DNA of 64,000 bases from Phenylobacterium sp. (GTDB lineage Bacteria > Pseudomonadota > Alphaproteobacteria > Caulobacterales > Caulobacteraceae). The position numbers were made by a program, and so were the translations under genes. The notes beneath the pieces were generated by a model. It did no database searches. It was not told the DNA's origin and saw nothing but the letters and a program-made list of their open reading frames with translations. Location of the stretch: the NCBI RefSeq assembly GCF_030646615.1, contig NZ_JAUSLG010000002.1:1-64000 (forward strand). The letters are read 5' to 3'. The first letter of the stretch is position 1; each line of letters starts with the position of its first letter. Below are positions 19,739 to 30,280 of this stretch, piece after piece.

Positions 19739-20575
19739 TCAGCCGGGCGGGCGATGGCGGATGAGCGCTTCCTGGGTCGCCGAGGCCACCAGCCGGCCCT
19801 GACGGTCGAAGATCGAGCCCCGGTTGAAGCCCCGCCCGCCCGAGGCCGACGGGCTATCCTGGACATAGAGGTGCCAGTCGGAGAAGTCGCTGGGGCGATG
19901 AAACCACAGGGCGTGGTCGAGGCTGGCCACCTGCAGCTCGCCGTCCGGGACGGGGTGGGGCCGCAGGCTCGCATCCAGCAGGCTCATGTCCGAGCCATAG
20001 GCCAGGGCGCACTGGTTGATCGCCACATCGGTCCCCACCGACTGCCGGGCCTTGAACCAGACATTGTAGAACGGCTCCAGGGGCTCGGTTCGGCCGCGGC
20101 GCTGGGGATTGACCGGGCGGACCTCGACGGGCCAGTCCCGGTCCCGGGGGGGAACGCCGTCAGCCTCGCGCAGCTGCTCTTCGTTCAGCAGATCTTCCGG
20201 CGGCGTCACGACCGGCGCCTGGTCCTGGTGCTCGAAGCCCTCTTCGGGGACCTGGAAGGAGGCGGCCAGGTTGAAGATCTGCTTGCCGTTCTGGATGGCG
20301 GTGACCCGACGCACCGAGAAGGAGCCGCCGTCCCGGGCCCGGTCCACCTGGAACAGGATCGGGATGGAGGGGTCGCCCGGGCGGATGAAATAGGCGTGCA
20401 TGGAGTGGCAGAGCCGGCCTTCGATGGTGCGATAGGCCGCCGTCAGGGCCTGGGCCACCACCTGGCCGCCATAGATGCGGCGACCTTCCCGGGCCGGCGT
20501 CAGGCCGCGATAGAGATCGAGCTCGATCTGTTCGAGATTGAGGATCTCCAGAAGTTCGTTCTGCGGTTCGCTCAT
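19739..20575 (-). CDS. tesB: Acyl-CoA thioesterase II
   Basis: MSEPQNELLEILNLEQIELDLYRGLTPAREGRRIYGGQVVAQALTAAYRTI, SLDHALWFHRPSDFSDWHLYVQDSPSASGGRGFNRGSIFDRQGRLVASATQEALIR. Confidence 0.93.
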   Translation of the reverse strand: MSEPQNELLEILNLEQIELDLYRGLTPAREGRRIYGGQVVAQALTAAYRTIEGRLCHSMHAYFIRPGDPSIPILFQVDRARDGGSFSVRRVTAIQNGKQIFNLAASFQVPEEGFEHQDQAPVVTPPEDLLNEEQLREADGVPPRDRDWPVEVRPVNPQRRGRTEPLEPFYNVWFKARQSVGTDVAINQCALAYGSDMSLLDASLRPHPVPDGELQVASLDHALWFHRPSDFSDWHLYVQDSPSASGGRGFNRGSIFDRQGRLVASATQEALIRHRPPG

Positions 20576-21132
20576 TCGAAGTGGGCCTCCGGCATGTCCT
20601 TCAGGCGGGGCAGGACCTTGTCCTTGTCCGAGGTGGTGGCGCCCGCGGCGTCCACCGGCCAGTCGATGGCCAGGTCCGGGTCGTTCCAGAGCACGCCGCC
20701 TTCGCAGTCCGGCGCATATAGGCCGTCGACCTTGTAGAAGAGCTCGCAGTCGTCGGTGAGCGTGCAATAGCCGTGGGCGAAGCCGCGGGGGACCAGGAGC
20801 TGCTCGCCCCCTTCGGCGCTCAGCTCGGCGCCGACCCATTGGCCGAAGGTCGCAGAGCCCGGTCGAACATCGAGCGCGACATCATAGATGGCGCCGCGCA
20901 GAGCCCGGATCAGCTTGGCCTGGGCGTGCGGCGCCGTCTGGAAGTGCAGGCCGCGCACCGTGCCCTTGCGGGCGCTATAGGCCTGGTTGTCCTGCACGAA
21001 ATCACAGATCACACCGGCCTCGCCCAGCGTCCTGCGGCTCCAGGTCTCGGCGAACCAGCCCCGCGCATCGCCATGGCGCTTGGGCGTGATAAGCAGAACC
21101 TCGGGCAGGGCGAGCGGGGTGATGGTCGTCAT
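20572..21132 (-). CDS. rfbC: dTDP-4-dehydrorhamnose 3,5-epimerase
   Basis: HGDARGWFAETW..., FVQDNQAYSARKGTVRGLHFQTAPHAQAKLIRALRGAIYDVALDVR, VPRGFAHGYCTLTDDCELFYKVDGLYAP. Confidence 0.95.
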   Translation of the reverse strand: MTTITPLALPEVLLITPKRHGDARGWFAETWSRRTLGEAGVICDFVQDNQAYSARKGTVRGLHFQTAPHAQAKLIRALRGAIYDVALDVRPGSATFGQWVGAELSAEGGEQLLVPRGFAHGYCTLTDDCELFYKVDGLYAPDCEGGVLWNDPDLAIDWPVDAAGATTSDKDKVLPRLKDMPEAHFE

Positions 21133-21168
21133 GAGTCTCTACGAGTCGGTGTTGGAGCGATCCCTCGC

Positions 21169-22206
21169 ATGAACGAGCCTTCCGGCGAAGACAAGGCGCC
21201 CCCGGCGCTGAGCGTGGTCATCGTGGCCTATAACAGCGGCGCGACCCTGGGCCGCTGCGTGGCCGCCCTGGCCGCCCAGACCTTCGGTGATTTCGAGCTG
21301 ATCATCGTCGATAACGACTCGCCCCAGCGCGAAGCCGCCCCTGCGGCGGCGAGCCTGCCCGGCGCCCGGGTCATCGAGGCCGGCGGCAATCTCGGCTTCG
21401 CCGCTGGCGTCAATCTGGGGGCGCGGGCGGCGCTCGGCCGCTGGCTGGTGCTGCTCAATCCCGACGCCTATCCCGATCCCGACTGGCTGGCGCAACTGGT
21501 GGCCGCCAGCCGGCGTCACCCGAAGGTGCTCTCCTTCACCTCCCGCCAGGTGATGGCCCAGGACCGCAGCGTGCTGGACGGCCTGGGCGACGTCATGTCG
21601 GCGCCGGCCATTCCCTATCGCGGCGGCTATCAGACGCCTGATCCCGGCGACTCGGCTGAGGGCGAGGTCTTCTCCCCCTGCGGGGCGGCGATGATGGTCG
21701 ACCGCGCCCTCTTCCTCAGGCTCGGCGGCCTGGATGAGAGCTTCTTCTGCTACTGCGAGGATGTGGACTTCGGCTATCGCCTGCAGCTGGCGGGGGAACC
21801 CACCCTGCTGGTCCCCACAGCCGTGATCGCCCATGAGGGCTCGGCCTCGTCCGGCGGCCCGAAGTCAGAGTTCGCCGTTTTTCACGGCACGCGCAACCGC
21901 TTCTGGGTGCTGATCAAGGACACGCCGGGCCTGCTGCTGCCCATCGTCCTGCCCCTGCACCTGCTGGCCGTGGCCGTCATCGCCACCCGCCGGGAGGGGC
22001 GGCTTCAGGCGGCGGTCACCTGGCGCGGGCTCAAGGCGGCCTTCGCCGACCTGCCGCGGGTCTGGCGGTCGCGCCGCGCCGTGCAGGGGACCCGCCGGGT
22101 CGAGGCCCTCGCGCTGGCGCGCACCTGGACCTGGAACCCCAATGACCTGCGCGGCCGCCGGGCGGTCATTCGCCCGCTGCGGCCCAGTCGACGAGGCGCG
22201 CCATGA
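21169..22206 (+). CDS. Glycosyltransferase family 2 protein
   Basis: LSVVIVAYNSGATLGRCVAALAAQTFGDFELIIVDNDSP, NLGFAAGVNLGARAALGRWLVLLNPDAYPDPDWLAQLV. Confidence 0.93.
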   Translation: MNEPSGEDKAPPALSVVIVAYNSGATLGRCVAALAAQTFGDFELIIVDNDSPQREAAPAAASLPGARVIEAGGNLGFAAGVNLGARAALGRWLVLLNPDAYPDPDWLAQLVAASRRHPKVLSFTSRQVMAQDRSVLDGLGDVMSAPAIPYRGGYQTPDPGDSAEGEVFSPCGAAMMVDRALFLRLGGLDESFFCYCEDVDFGYRLQLAGEPTLLVPTAVIAHEGSASSGGPKSEFAVFHGTRNRFWVLIKDTPGLLLPIVLPLHLLAVAVIATRREGRLQAAVTWRGLKAAFADLPRVWRSRRAVQGTRRVEALALARTWTWNPNDLRGRRAVIRPLRPSRRGAP

Positions 22207-23359
22207 AGGCCCCGCCCCGCTCCATCTGAGAGACCTCGACGAACTCGTCCGGCTGATGGGCCTGGTCGATGGAGCCCGGCCCGCAGATGACGGTGGAGAA
22301 TCCCGCCTCCTGGAACTGGCCGGCCTCGGCGGCGAAGGCCACCACCCTGGCCGGGCCATTGTCGCCGGCCAGCCTGCGGGCGAAGGCCTCGGCCGCGCCA
22401 TCGGTCTCCGGCGCTAAGGGCGGGGTGTGGGAACGCTGGACCACCTCGACCCCGGTGTCGGGGAAGCGGGCCTTGAGCGCCGCGTCGGCGGCTTCGCAGG
22501 CGGCGAAGAAGGGGGCCAGCACCGCCTTGGGGTCGAGGCCCGGCGGGCTGCGCAGGTCGAAGAAGAAGACGCATTCCCGGGCCAGGATGTTCACCGCCGT
22601 GCCGCCATTCACCTGGCCGACCGTCAAGGTCGCGTGCCTGGGCGTGAAGGGCGAGGCCGGATCGGCGTCGCGCTCCAGCTGTTCGGCCAGATCACACAGC
22701 ATCCCCATCAGCCGGATGGCGACCATATTGGCCGAGGCGCCCAGCTGGGTCTGGCTGGAATGGGCCTCATGGCCGCGCACGGTCACCCGGAAGGTGTTGA
22801 TCCCCTTGTGGCCGCTGACCGCCTCCATATTGGTGGGTTCGCCGACCACCACCAGGGCTGGCCGTGGCAGCTCGCTGGCGATGATGCGGATCATGTCCGG
22901 GGCGCCGATACAGCCCACCTCCTCGTCATAGGAGAAGGCCAGGTGGACCGGCTTCTTCGGCTGGACGGACAGGATGTCGGGGACGGCGGCCAGGGACAGG
23001 GCCAGGAAGCCCTTCATGTCGCAGGTCCCGCGGCCATAGAGCCGGCCGCCCCGGGGGGTGACCTGGAAGGGATCGGAGGTCCAGGGCTGGCCGTCCACCG
23101 GCACCACGTCGGTATGGCCCGACAGCACCACCCCGCCGGGAATGTCCGGGCCGATGGTGGCGATCAGGTTGGTCTTGGTCCCGTCGGCGTTGGGAACCCG
23201 CCGGTGGCCGACCCCATGGCCATCGAGATAGGCCTCGACCCATTCGATCAGGGCCAGGTTGGAAAGCCGGGAGGTGGTGTCGAAGGCCACCAGGCGGTCG
23301 AGGATCTCGAGCGCCCTGGGAGTGAGGGTCTGGGGCGTAAGGGTCTGGGAGGAGGACAT
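22166..23359 (-). CDS. argE: Acetylornithine deacetylase
   Basis: GVVLSGHTDVVPVDGQPWTSDPFQVTPRGGRLYGRGTCDMKGFLALSLAAVPDI, FSYDEEVGCIGAPDMI, EAGQFQEAGFSTVICGPGSIDQAHQPDEFVEVSQ. Confidence 0.93.
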   Translation of the reverse strand: MSSSQTLTPQTLTPRALEILDRLVAFDTTSRLSNLALIEWVEAYLDGHGVGHRRVPNADGTKTNLIATIGPDIPGGVVLSGHTDVVPVDGQPWTSDPFQVTPRGGRLYGRGTCDMKGFLALSLAAVPDILSVQPKKPVHLAFSYDEEVGCIGAPDMIRIIASELPRPALVVVGEPTNMEAVSGHKGINTFRVTVRGHEAHSSQTQLGASANMVAIRLMGMLCDLAEQLERDADPASPFTPRHATLTVGQVNGGTAVNILARECVFFFDLRSPPGLDPKAVLAPFFAACEAADAALKARFPDTGVEVVQRSHTPPLAPETDGAAEAFARRLAGDNGPARVVAFAAEAGQFQEAGFSTVICGPGSIDQAHQPDEFVEVSQMERGGAFMARLVDWAAAGE

Positions 23360-23588
23360 GGCCCAAGCCTAGACCTCCGCGCGGCCCTGCTCCAGCGCTC
23401 GGCGCACATCAAGGCCACAAGACCGCGCCCAGGCCAAAAGCGCCCAGCATTCGCCCAGCGGCCGCGTCGCCGGCCCCGATGGGCGCCCACATCATGGCCG
23501 GGTGTTTCACTAGGCGTTAAGGGGCGAGCACTATGATTAATTCTCGTCTTGAGGGAGGCCGAGCCCAAGGGGCGCCGGTTCATTATCC

Positions 23589-25307
23589 ATGAGGGGCCAG
23601 TCAGGCCGATCGGCGCGTTGGGTCGATGTGGCGCGCTTCCGCAAGCGGGACGTCCGGATCATCCTGCCGCTCACCCTCGTCGCCGCCGCCGGGAGCCTCG
23701 TCTGGCTGGAGTCGGTCTTCGTCGGCGTCTGGCTGGGCGTCAATATCGCCCTGCAGCTGCTCAACCAGATGCTCTGCCGGCGCATCCTGGCCCATGACGC
23801 GCCGGGGTCGCGGGACGAAGCCGCCCTCGCCGGCTTCACCTTCATCCAGACCCTGGGCTATGGCGTCCTGCCCTTTGCCCTGCTGATGATCGGGCAGCAG
23901 AACGCCACCGTGGCGGCCATGGCCATGATCGGCGCCGTGGCCCTGAGCGGAGCTTCCGAGCTGCCGGCTTCTCGCCGGATCGCCGCCGCCGCGCTGGCGG
24001 CCATCGGCGGGATGGCGGCCGGCGGCCTTCTGTTCAGCCCCCACGACGGCAGCAGGGCGGCCCTGACGGTGGCCCTCGTCGCGGTCGCCTGCCTGTTCGC
24101 CTATGTGCTGGAAGCCGCCCTGCACCGGGAGGCGGTCGAGGCTCGCCTGGCGGACGCCCTGGTCCAGGCCAGGACCCAGGAGCGGGCCGCCGAGACGGCC
24201 AACATGGCCAAGAGCACCTTCCTGGCGACCATGAGCCACGAGATCCGCACCCCCCTGAACGGGGTGCTCGGCATGGCCCAGGTAATGGCCGGCGACGAGC
24301 TGAGCCTGGCCCAACGCGAACGCCTGGACGTGATCCGCCAGTCCGGCGAGGCCCTGACCGCCCTGCTCAACAATGTGCTCGACCTCTCCAAGATCGAGGC
24401 CGGTCAGATGGAGGTCGAGGCCATCGCCTTCGACCTCGCCGCCCTGGTGGATTCGGCCCGGTCGGCCTTTGCGACCCTGGCGGCCGACAAGGGGCTGGAC
24501 CTCAATCTCGAGATCGCCCCGTCCGCCCGTGGCGTCTTCGAGGGCGATCCCACCCGGCTGCGGCAGGTGATCTACAACCTCGTCGCCAACGCCGTGAAAT
24601 TCACCGACCAGGGCCAGATCACCCTGGGGGCCGAGGCTGGTCCACAGGGCGTGCGGATCTGGGTGGCCGATACAGGGCCGGGCCTGGACGAGGCCCAGCA
24701 GGCCCGGCTGTTCGCCCGCTTCGCCCAACTGGACGCCTCCACCACCCGTCGGCACGGGGGCACGGGCCTCGGCCTGGCCATCTCGCAAGAGCTTTGCGCC
24801 CTCATGGGCGGGACCCTGGGCGTGGTCAGCACGCCCGGCTCGGGCTCGGTCTTCACCCTGGTCCTGCCCCTGCCCCGGCTGGCGGAGGCCGAACCGACCG
24901 CCGAGGTCGCGCAGGCGGCGCCTGACAACAAGCTTGGCCGCCTGCGGGTGCTGGCCGCCGAGGACAACAACGTCAACCAGGTGGTGCTGCGCGCCCTGCT
25001 GGCGCCCTTGGGCATCGAGCCGGTCATGGTCGCCGATGGCGCCGCGGCTCTTGCGGCCTGGGAGACCGGGGACTGGGACCTAGTGCTGATGGATGTGCGC
25101 ATGCCGGTGATGGACGGCCTGACCGCCACCCGCGAAATCCGCGCCCGGGAGCTGGCCCAGAGCCGCCGGCGCACACCGATCATCGGCCTGTCGGCCGACG
25201 CCATGGCCCATCAGGTGGACGAACTCCTGGCCGCCGGCATGGACCACCATGTCAGCAAGCCGATCGACGTCACCCGCCTCTACGGGGTCCTCGAAGCCGC
25301 CCTCTGA
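23589..25307 (+). CDS. Hybrid sensor histidine kinase with C-terminal receiver domain, N-terminal membrane sensor
   Basis: KSTFLATMSHEIRTPLNGVLGMAQ (H box), N/G boxes, REC domain LRVLAAEDNNVNQVVLRALLA...DLVLMDVRMPVMDGL. Confidence 0.93.
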   Translation: MRGQSGRSARWVDVARFRKRDVRIILPLTLVAAAGSLVWLESVFVGVWLGVNIALQLLNQMLCRRILAHDAPGSRDEAALAGFTFIQTLGYGVLPFALLMIGQQNATVAAMAMIGAVALSGASELPASRRIAAAALAAIGGMAAGGLLFSPHDGSRAALTVALVAVACLFAYVLEAALHREAVEARLADALVQARTQERAAETANMAKSTFLATMSHEIRTPLNGVLGMAQVMAGDELSLAQRERLDVIRQSGEALTALLNNVLDLSKIEAGQMEVEAIAFDLAALVDSARSAFATLAADKGLDLNLEIAPSARGVFEGDPTRLRQVIYNLVANAVKFTDQGQITLGAEAGPQGVRIWVADTGPGLDEAQQARLFARFAQLDASTTRRHGGTGLGLAISQELCALMGGTLGVVSTPGSGSVFTLVLPLPRLAEAEPTAEVAQAAPDNKLGRLRVLAAEDNNVNQVVLRALLAPLGIEPVMVADGAAALAAWETGDWDLVLMDVRMPVMDGLTATREIRARELAQSRRRTPIIGLSADAMAHQVDELLAAGMDHHVSKPIDVTRLYGVLEAAL

Positions 25308-25315
25308 GCCCCGCC

Positions 25316-25801
25316 TCAGCCCCGCTGGACGCGGCCGGGACCTGGCAGCACATCAATCAGCTCGATGCGGAAGATCAGCACGCTGTTGGGCGGGATCGGA
25401 CCCTGCCCGGATTCGCCATAGCCCATCTCCGGCGGCACGGTGATGATCCATTCGTCGCCGGGCCGCATCAGGGGCAGCACTTCGAGCCAGGCCGGGATCA
25501 GCCCCGACAGGGGCATGGCCGCCGGCACGCCGCGCTCATAGGACGAATCGAACACCTCGCCGTCGGCGAGCTTGCCCTCATAGTGGACCTTGACCTCGTC
25601 GGCCTCGGTGGGCTTCAGCCCTTCCGGCGGGCCGGAACGGACGATCTCGTACTGGACGCCCGAGGGCAGGGTCTCGACCCCCTCGCGCTCGGCGTTCTCC
25701 TCCATATAGACCGCAGCCTCAGAGGCGGCCTCGTCCCCTTGAGGGGAACAGGCGACCAGGGCGAGGGCTGCGGCCAGGGCGAGCAGGGGGGCGAGCATCA
25801 A
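25316..25801 (-). CDS. FKBP-type peptidyl-prolyl cis-trans isomerase, predicted lipoprotein
   Basis: Lipobox ALVACSPQ; VKVHYEGKLADGEVFDSSYERGVPAAMPLSGLIPAWLEVLPLMRPGDEWIITVPPEMGYGE. Confidence 0.92.
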   Translation of the reverse strand: MMLAPLLALAAALALVACSPQGDEAASEAAVYMEENAEREGVETLPSGVQYEIVRSGPPEGLKPTEADEVKVHYEGKLADGEVFDSSYERGVPAAMPLSGLIPAWLEVLPLMRPGDEWIITVPPEMGYGESGQGPIPPNSVLIFRIELIDVLPGPGRVQRG

Positions 25802-25824
25802 GGCGATCCTTGGCTGGTGAAGGG

Positions 25825-27033
25825 TCAGACGGCGCGGGGCGGATAGCCCCGCTCGCGCAGGGCTTCCATGATTTCCTGAGTATGCTGGGCGTCGCGGGTC
25901 TCGATCATGATGTCGAACTCCGCCCCCTTGGCCGGCACGTCCAGGGCCAGGCGGTTGTGGGCCACCTCGACGATATTGGCGCCCATCTGGCCGATGATCG
26001 CCGAAACATTGCCCAGCAGGCCCGGCCGGTCGTCGCCGATGATCCGCAGCGACACCAGGCGCTGCTCGCGCACCAGCTCCCGGGTCAGGACCGAGGCCAG
26101 CAGGCGGGTGTCGATATTGCCGCCGGTGATGATCAGCCCGGCCTTCTTGCCACGGAACCGCTCGGGATAGGCCAGCAGTCCGGCCAGGGCTGCAGCGCCC
26201 GCGCCCTCGGCGACGGTCTTTTCCACATTGCAGTAGAGGGCCACGGCGCGTTCGAAGAAGGGCTCCTCGACCAGCAGGACCTCATCGATCAGCGGCCGGG
26301 CGACGCCGTAGCTGACATCGCCCACCTGCTTGACGGCGATGCCCTCGGCGATGGTCGCCCCGCCGGCGCCGCTGGGACCATTCACCCCGCGCATGCGGGC
26401 GGTGAAGGAGGGGTACATGGCCGGCTCCAGCCCCACCACCTTGATCTCGGGCCGCAGATGCTTGGCCGCCGTGGCGCAGCCGGCGATCAGCCCACCGCCG
26501 CCGATGGGGATGGGCAGCACGTCCAGGTCCGGCACGTCCTCGAGCATCTCCAGCGCGACCGTGCCCTGGCCGGCCATGACGTCCAGGTCGTTGAACGGAT
26601 GGACGAAGACCAGGTCGCGATCCTCGCAGATCTGCTTGGCCCGGCCGGAGGCCTCGTCATAGCCCTCGCCGTCCAGCACCACCTCGGCCCCGAAGGCGCG
26701 GGTCTGCTGCACCTTCACGAAGGGGGTGGACCGCGGCATGACGATGGTCACCGGAATGCCCAGGCGCGCGGCGTGATAGGCCAGGCCCTGGCTGTGATTG
26801 CCGGCCGAGGCGGCGATGACGCCGCGCTTCTTCTCGGCCTCGGTGAGCTGCAAGAGCTTGTTGAGCGCCCCGCGCTCCTTGTAGGCGGCGGTGAACTGCA
26901 GGTTCTCGAACTTCACCCAGACCTCGGCGCCGGTAATCTCCGACAAGGTTCGCGACAGGCGGCACGGCGTGCGCTCGATATGCCCGTTCAGCCGGGCGGC
27001 TGCGGCGCGGATGTCGTCGATGGAAAGCGTCAT
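25825..27033 (-). CDS. ilvA: Threonine ammonia-lyase (threonine dehydratase) with C-terminal ACT domain
   Basis: KFENLQFTAAYKERGALNKLLQL, AASAGNHSQGLAYHAARLGIPVTIVMP, PIPIGGGGLIAGCA; C-terminal ACT-like DRPGLLGNVSAIIGQMGANIVEV. Confidence 0.9.
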   Translation of the reverse strand: MTLSIDDIRAAAARLNGHIERTPCRLSRTLSEITGAEVWVKFENLQFTAAYKERGALNKLLQLTEAEKKRGVIAASAGNHSQGLAYHAARLGIPVTIVMPRSTPFVKVQQTRAFGAEVVLDGEGYDEASGRAKQICEDRDLVFVHPFNDLDVMAGQGTVALEMLEDVPDLDVLPIPIGGGGLIAGCATAAKHLRPEIKVVGLEPAMYPSFTARMRGVNGPSGAGGATIAEGIAVKQVGDVSYGVARPLIDEVLLVEEPFFERAVALYCNVEKTVAEGAGAAALAGLLAYPERFRGKKAGLIITGGNIDTRLLASVLTRELVREQRLVSLRIIGDDRPGLLGNVSAIIGQMGANIVEVAHNRLALDVPAKGAEFDIMIETRDAQHTQEIMEALRERGYPPRAV

Positions 27034-27141
27034 GAAGGTCGGTGGTCCGGGGAGGCCGCCCAGATATGGTGCGGGCGGGAAGGCGGGCAACCTATCGGGC
27101 GCGGGCGCCCTCCGCAATGTCGGGGCGATGTCAGGTCAGCG

Positions 27142-28254
27142 TCAGGCCGAGCGCAGGCCCCGCAGGCGGTCGACCCGGCGCATGGCCTTGCCCGGCAGCT
27201 CCGAGGCTGCGCCCAGCGGCAGGGCTTCGGCGGCCCGCCGCAGGCTGTAGGCGGCCTGGCGCAGCAGGGTGGCCGGCGACAGCACGCCGACGAAGCCGTG
27301 GCCGACCCGGACCTCGGCATTGGCCAGTTCGCGCTTGAAGCGATAGTCGCCGGCGCCCAGGTCCAGGCGGCTATAGGGGGTCGTGTCCATCCAGCGCAGG
27401 ATGTCCTGGAACAGCAGCAGGCCCGGCGAGGAGCGCTCGAACTCGGGATTGTGGGCGATCAGCCAGCCGTGGATGGTGCGCCCGCTGCGCAGGTGCAGGT
27501 GCGCCGCCGCCAGCTTGCCGCCGATATGCAGGGTGAACAGGGCCGCGCCGAAATCGGGGTCGCGGCTTTCGAACAGGTCGGCCAGCAGCCGCCGCGTCCA
27601 GCCCGGCTGGAAAAGATCGAACTGGCCGGTGGCCCGCAGCTGCGCCCGCTTCCAGGCGATCAGCTGGTCATAGTCGCTGGACGACCGGTTGAAGGCGGTG
27701 AAGACCACCTCCCCCAGCTCGCGCTCGGCCTTGCGGCGCTTCTTGTCGCAGTCCTTGAGCAGGCCGACGCCCGCGGCCCGGCGCTCGGCGGCGTAGGCCT
27801 CATAGCTTTCGCCGATCTCGACCACATAGGAGACCGACTCCCCGTGGGAAAAGCCCTGGAAGGGGCCGCTGTCGTCCAGCATGTGGCAGAAGTCCAGCCG
27901 CTGGACCCGCAGGGCCGAGACGATGGCCCGGGCGTCGATCTCCACGCCGGGCGCGGCCACCAGGCCCTGATAGTCGCAGAAGGGCGCGCCGGCCGGCAGG
28001 GCCGTGGCCCCGCCCACATGGGCGGCCATGAAGCCGAGGTCCTGGGCGCCGTCGGTGACCACCGCCACCCGCACGCCGCGGGCCCCGCCGCCGGTGCGCG
28101 CCTGGGCCCGCTCCACCGCCCGCGCCCAGTGGGGCGAGAGGAAGGGGCTGTCATAGGCGGCGTCGGTCTGCTGGCTCTGCAGCTCGGCCCAGCGCTGCAG
28201 GCGCGCAGGGGTCAGGTCCTGGGGACGAACGACCTCGATATGCAGGGCGGACAT
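27142..28254 (-). CDS. GNAT-like/BioF2-CelD-type acetyltransferase
   Basis: FLSPHWARAVERAQ..., LHIGGKLAAAHLHLRSGRTIHGWLIAHNPEFERSSPGLLLFQDILRWMDTTPYSRLDLGAGDYRFKREL. Confidence 0.8.
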   Translation of the reverse strand: MSALHIEVVRPQDLTPARLQRWAELQSQQTDAAYDSPFLSPHWARAVERAQARTGGGARGVRVAVVTDGAQDLGFMAAHVGGATALPAGAPFCDYQGLVAAPGVEIDARAIVSALRVQRLDFCHMLDDSGPFQGFSHGESVSYVVEIGESYEAYAAERRAAGVGLLKDCDKKRRKAERELGEVVFTAFNRSSSDYDQLIAWKRAQLRATGQFDLFQPGWTRRLLADLFESRDPDFGAALFTLHIGGKLAAAHLHLRSGRTIHGWLIAHNPEFERSSPGLLLFQDILRWMDTTPYSRLDLGAGDYRFKRELANAEVRVGHGFVGVLSPATLLRQAAYSLRRAAEALPLGAASELPGKAMRRVDRLRGLRSA

Positions 28255-28334
28255 GGACGGCGATACTCGACAGGGTTGCAGTCAAGCCACCCTAGGCCGC
28301 CAAGGGTTTCCGACGGGTTGCCGAAAACCCCCGT

Positions 28335-30170
28335 TCAGGCTGCGCCGCGGTTTTCCCAGTCGACGTCGAACTCCGACACCAGGTGGCCGGGCGCCACCTC
28401 GCTCAGGCGGGGCACATAGATGGGCGCCAGGGGATCGACGCTGACCCGGGAGGGCAGGAAGCGCAGGGCGGCGCCGGGGTCCATCGGGCTCGGCGGCTCG
28501 CCGGTCAGCTTGATCCGCTGGCGGTTGCGCTCCCGGTCGGGATCGGGGATCGGCGCGGCCGAAAGCAGGGCCCGGGTATAGGGGTGCTGGGGATCGGCAT
28601 AGAGCCTGTCGCGGTCGGCCATCTCCATCACCCGGCCGAGGAACAGCACCATCACCCGGTGGCTGATCTCGCGGACCACCGCCAGGTCGTGGCTGATGAA
28701 GATCATCGCCAGGCCCATCTCCTTCTGCAGGTCGATGAGCAGATCGATGATCTGGGCGCGGATCGAGACGTCCAGGGCCGAGACCGCCTCGTCGCAGATG
28801 ACCAGCTTGGGCTTCAGGATCATGGCCCGGGCGATGCCCACCCGCTGGTTCTGGCCGCCGGACAGTTCGTGCGGATAGCGGTTGATCAGCTCGGGCGAGA
28901 GGCCGGCGCGGGCCATCATGCCGGCCACCTCGGCGTCGCGGGCGTCGCGGTTCAGCTGCGGGGCGAAGATCTTCAGGGGCTCGGCGATGGAGTCGCCGAT
29001 GGTCATGCGCGGATCGAGGCTGGCCAAGGGGTCCTGGAAGACGATCTGCAGGTCCTTGCGGGCCGCCCGCATCTCCGCCTTCTGGGCGTGGGTGATGTCG
29101 CGGCCCATCAGGGTGACGACCCCGTCGGTGGGCTTGATCAGGTTCAGCACCGCCCGCGACAGGGTGGACTTGCCGCAGCCGCTCTCGCCCACCACGCCCA
29201 GGGTCTCGCCCTGGCGCACGTCGAAGGAGACCCCGTCCACCGCGCGCAGCTGGCGGGTCCCGCCCATCAGGCCCTGGCGGATCGGAAACCAGACCTTCAC
29301 GTCCCGGGCCTCGACGATCACCGGGGCGTCGGCGGCGACGGGCGTGACGGTGGGCCGGCCGCCGCGGTCGGCGCGGTCCAGCCTGGGAATCGCGTCCAGC
29401 AGGTCGCGGGTGTACTGGACCTTGGGGGCGGCGAAGAGCTGGCGCACCGGCCCCTCCTCCACATACTGACCATCCTTCATCACGCAGACCCGGTCGGCGA
29501 GGCGGGCGATGACCCCCATGTCGTGGGTGATCAGCACCATGGCCGTGCCGGTCTCACGGCCGAGCTCAGCCATCAGGTCGAGAATCTCGGCCTGGACGGT
29601 GACATCCAGCGCCGTGGTCGGCTCATCGGCGATCAGCAGTTCGGGGCCGCCGGCCATGGCCGCGGCCACCATCACCCGCTGGCGCATGCCGCCGGACAGC
29701 TCGTGCGGATACTGGCGCAGGCGCCGAGCGGCGTCGGGAATACGCACATGGTCCAGCCACTGGCGCGCCCTGGCCATGGCGTCGCTGGCCGACAGGCCCA
29801 GATGCAGCCGCAGGGGCTCGGCGATCTGCTCGCCGATCCGCACATGGGGGGTGAGCGCCGTCAGCGGATCCTGGAAGATCATGGTCATCTTCGAACCGCG
29901 CAGGCGGTTGAGCGCCCGGGGCTTCAGCCCCAGAATCTCCTGGCCCTGGAACCGCACCGAGCCGGTGGCCCGGCCGTTCTGGGCCAGCAGGCCCATGACC
30001 GTCATGAAGGTCTGGCTCTTGCCCGAGCCGCTTTCGCCCACCACGCCGAGGGTCTCGCCGCGGGCCACCTGCAGGCTCACCCCGCGCACGGCCGCGACCG
30101 GGCCGTCATGGGTGTCGAAGGTGACCTTCAGATCATCGATCGCCAGGACGGGCGGGGCGGATTCTGTCAC
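28335..30170 (-). CDS. Dipeptide/oligopeptide ABC transporter ATP-binding protein, two fused ATPase domains (DppD-DppF-like)
   Basis: Two Walker A motifs ([27 protein letters not shown]) and two signature motifs ([30 protein letters not shown]). Confidence 0.93.
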   Translation of the reverse strand: MTESAPPVLAIDDLKVTFDTHDGPVAAVRGVSLQVARGETLGVVGESGSGKSQTFMTVMGLLAQNGRATGSVRFQGQEILGLKPRALNRLRGSKMTMIFQDPLTALTPHVRIGEQIAEPLRLHLGLSASDAMARARQWLDHVRIPDAARRLRQYPHELSGGMRQRVMVAAAMAGGPELLIADEPTTALDVTVQAEILDLMAELGRETGTAMVLITHDMGVIARLADRVCVMKDGQYVEEGPVRQLFAAPKVQYTRDLLDAIPRLDRADRGGRPTVTPVAADAPVIVEARDVKVWFPIRQGLMGGTRQLRAVDGVSFDVRQGETLGVVGESGCGKSTLSRAVLNLIKPTDGVVTLMGRDITHAQKAEMRAARKDLQIVFQDPLASLDPRMTIGDSIAEPLKIFAPQLNRDARDAEVAGMMARAGLSPELINRYPHELSGGQNQRVGIARAMILKPKLVICDEAVSALDVSIRAQIIDLLIDLQKEMGLAMIFISHDLAVVREISHRVMVLFLGRVMEMADRDRLYADPQHPYTRALLSAAPIPDPDRERNRQRIKLTGEPPSPMDPGAALRFLPSRVSVDPLAPIYVPRLSEVAPGHLVSEFDVDWENRGAA

Positions 30171-30280
30171 GGACAAGGGCGAACTCCAGATCGTCTGGCG
30201 CCGACCATAGACCGGGCGGCGCCCCTTGTGAAACAACCGGAACATCCGTCCCCGTTCCGCCGTCCGGAGGCCCACCGACC

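Noticed and set aside
23517-23543. CtrA-type TTAA-N7-TTAA site upstream of the hybrid histidine kinase
   Set aside because: The two TTAA elements are about 15 bp apart instead of 7.
25810-28419. 869-aa plus-strand ORF
   Set aside because: Antisense to ilvA and the acetyltransferase; low-complexity D/H/G/Q composition, no recognisable domain.
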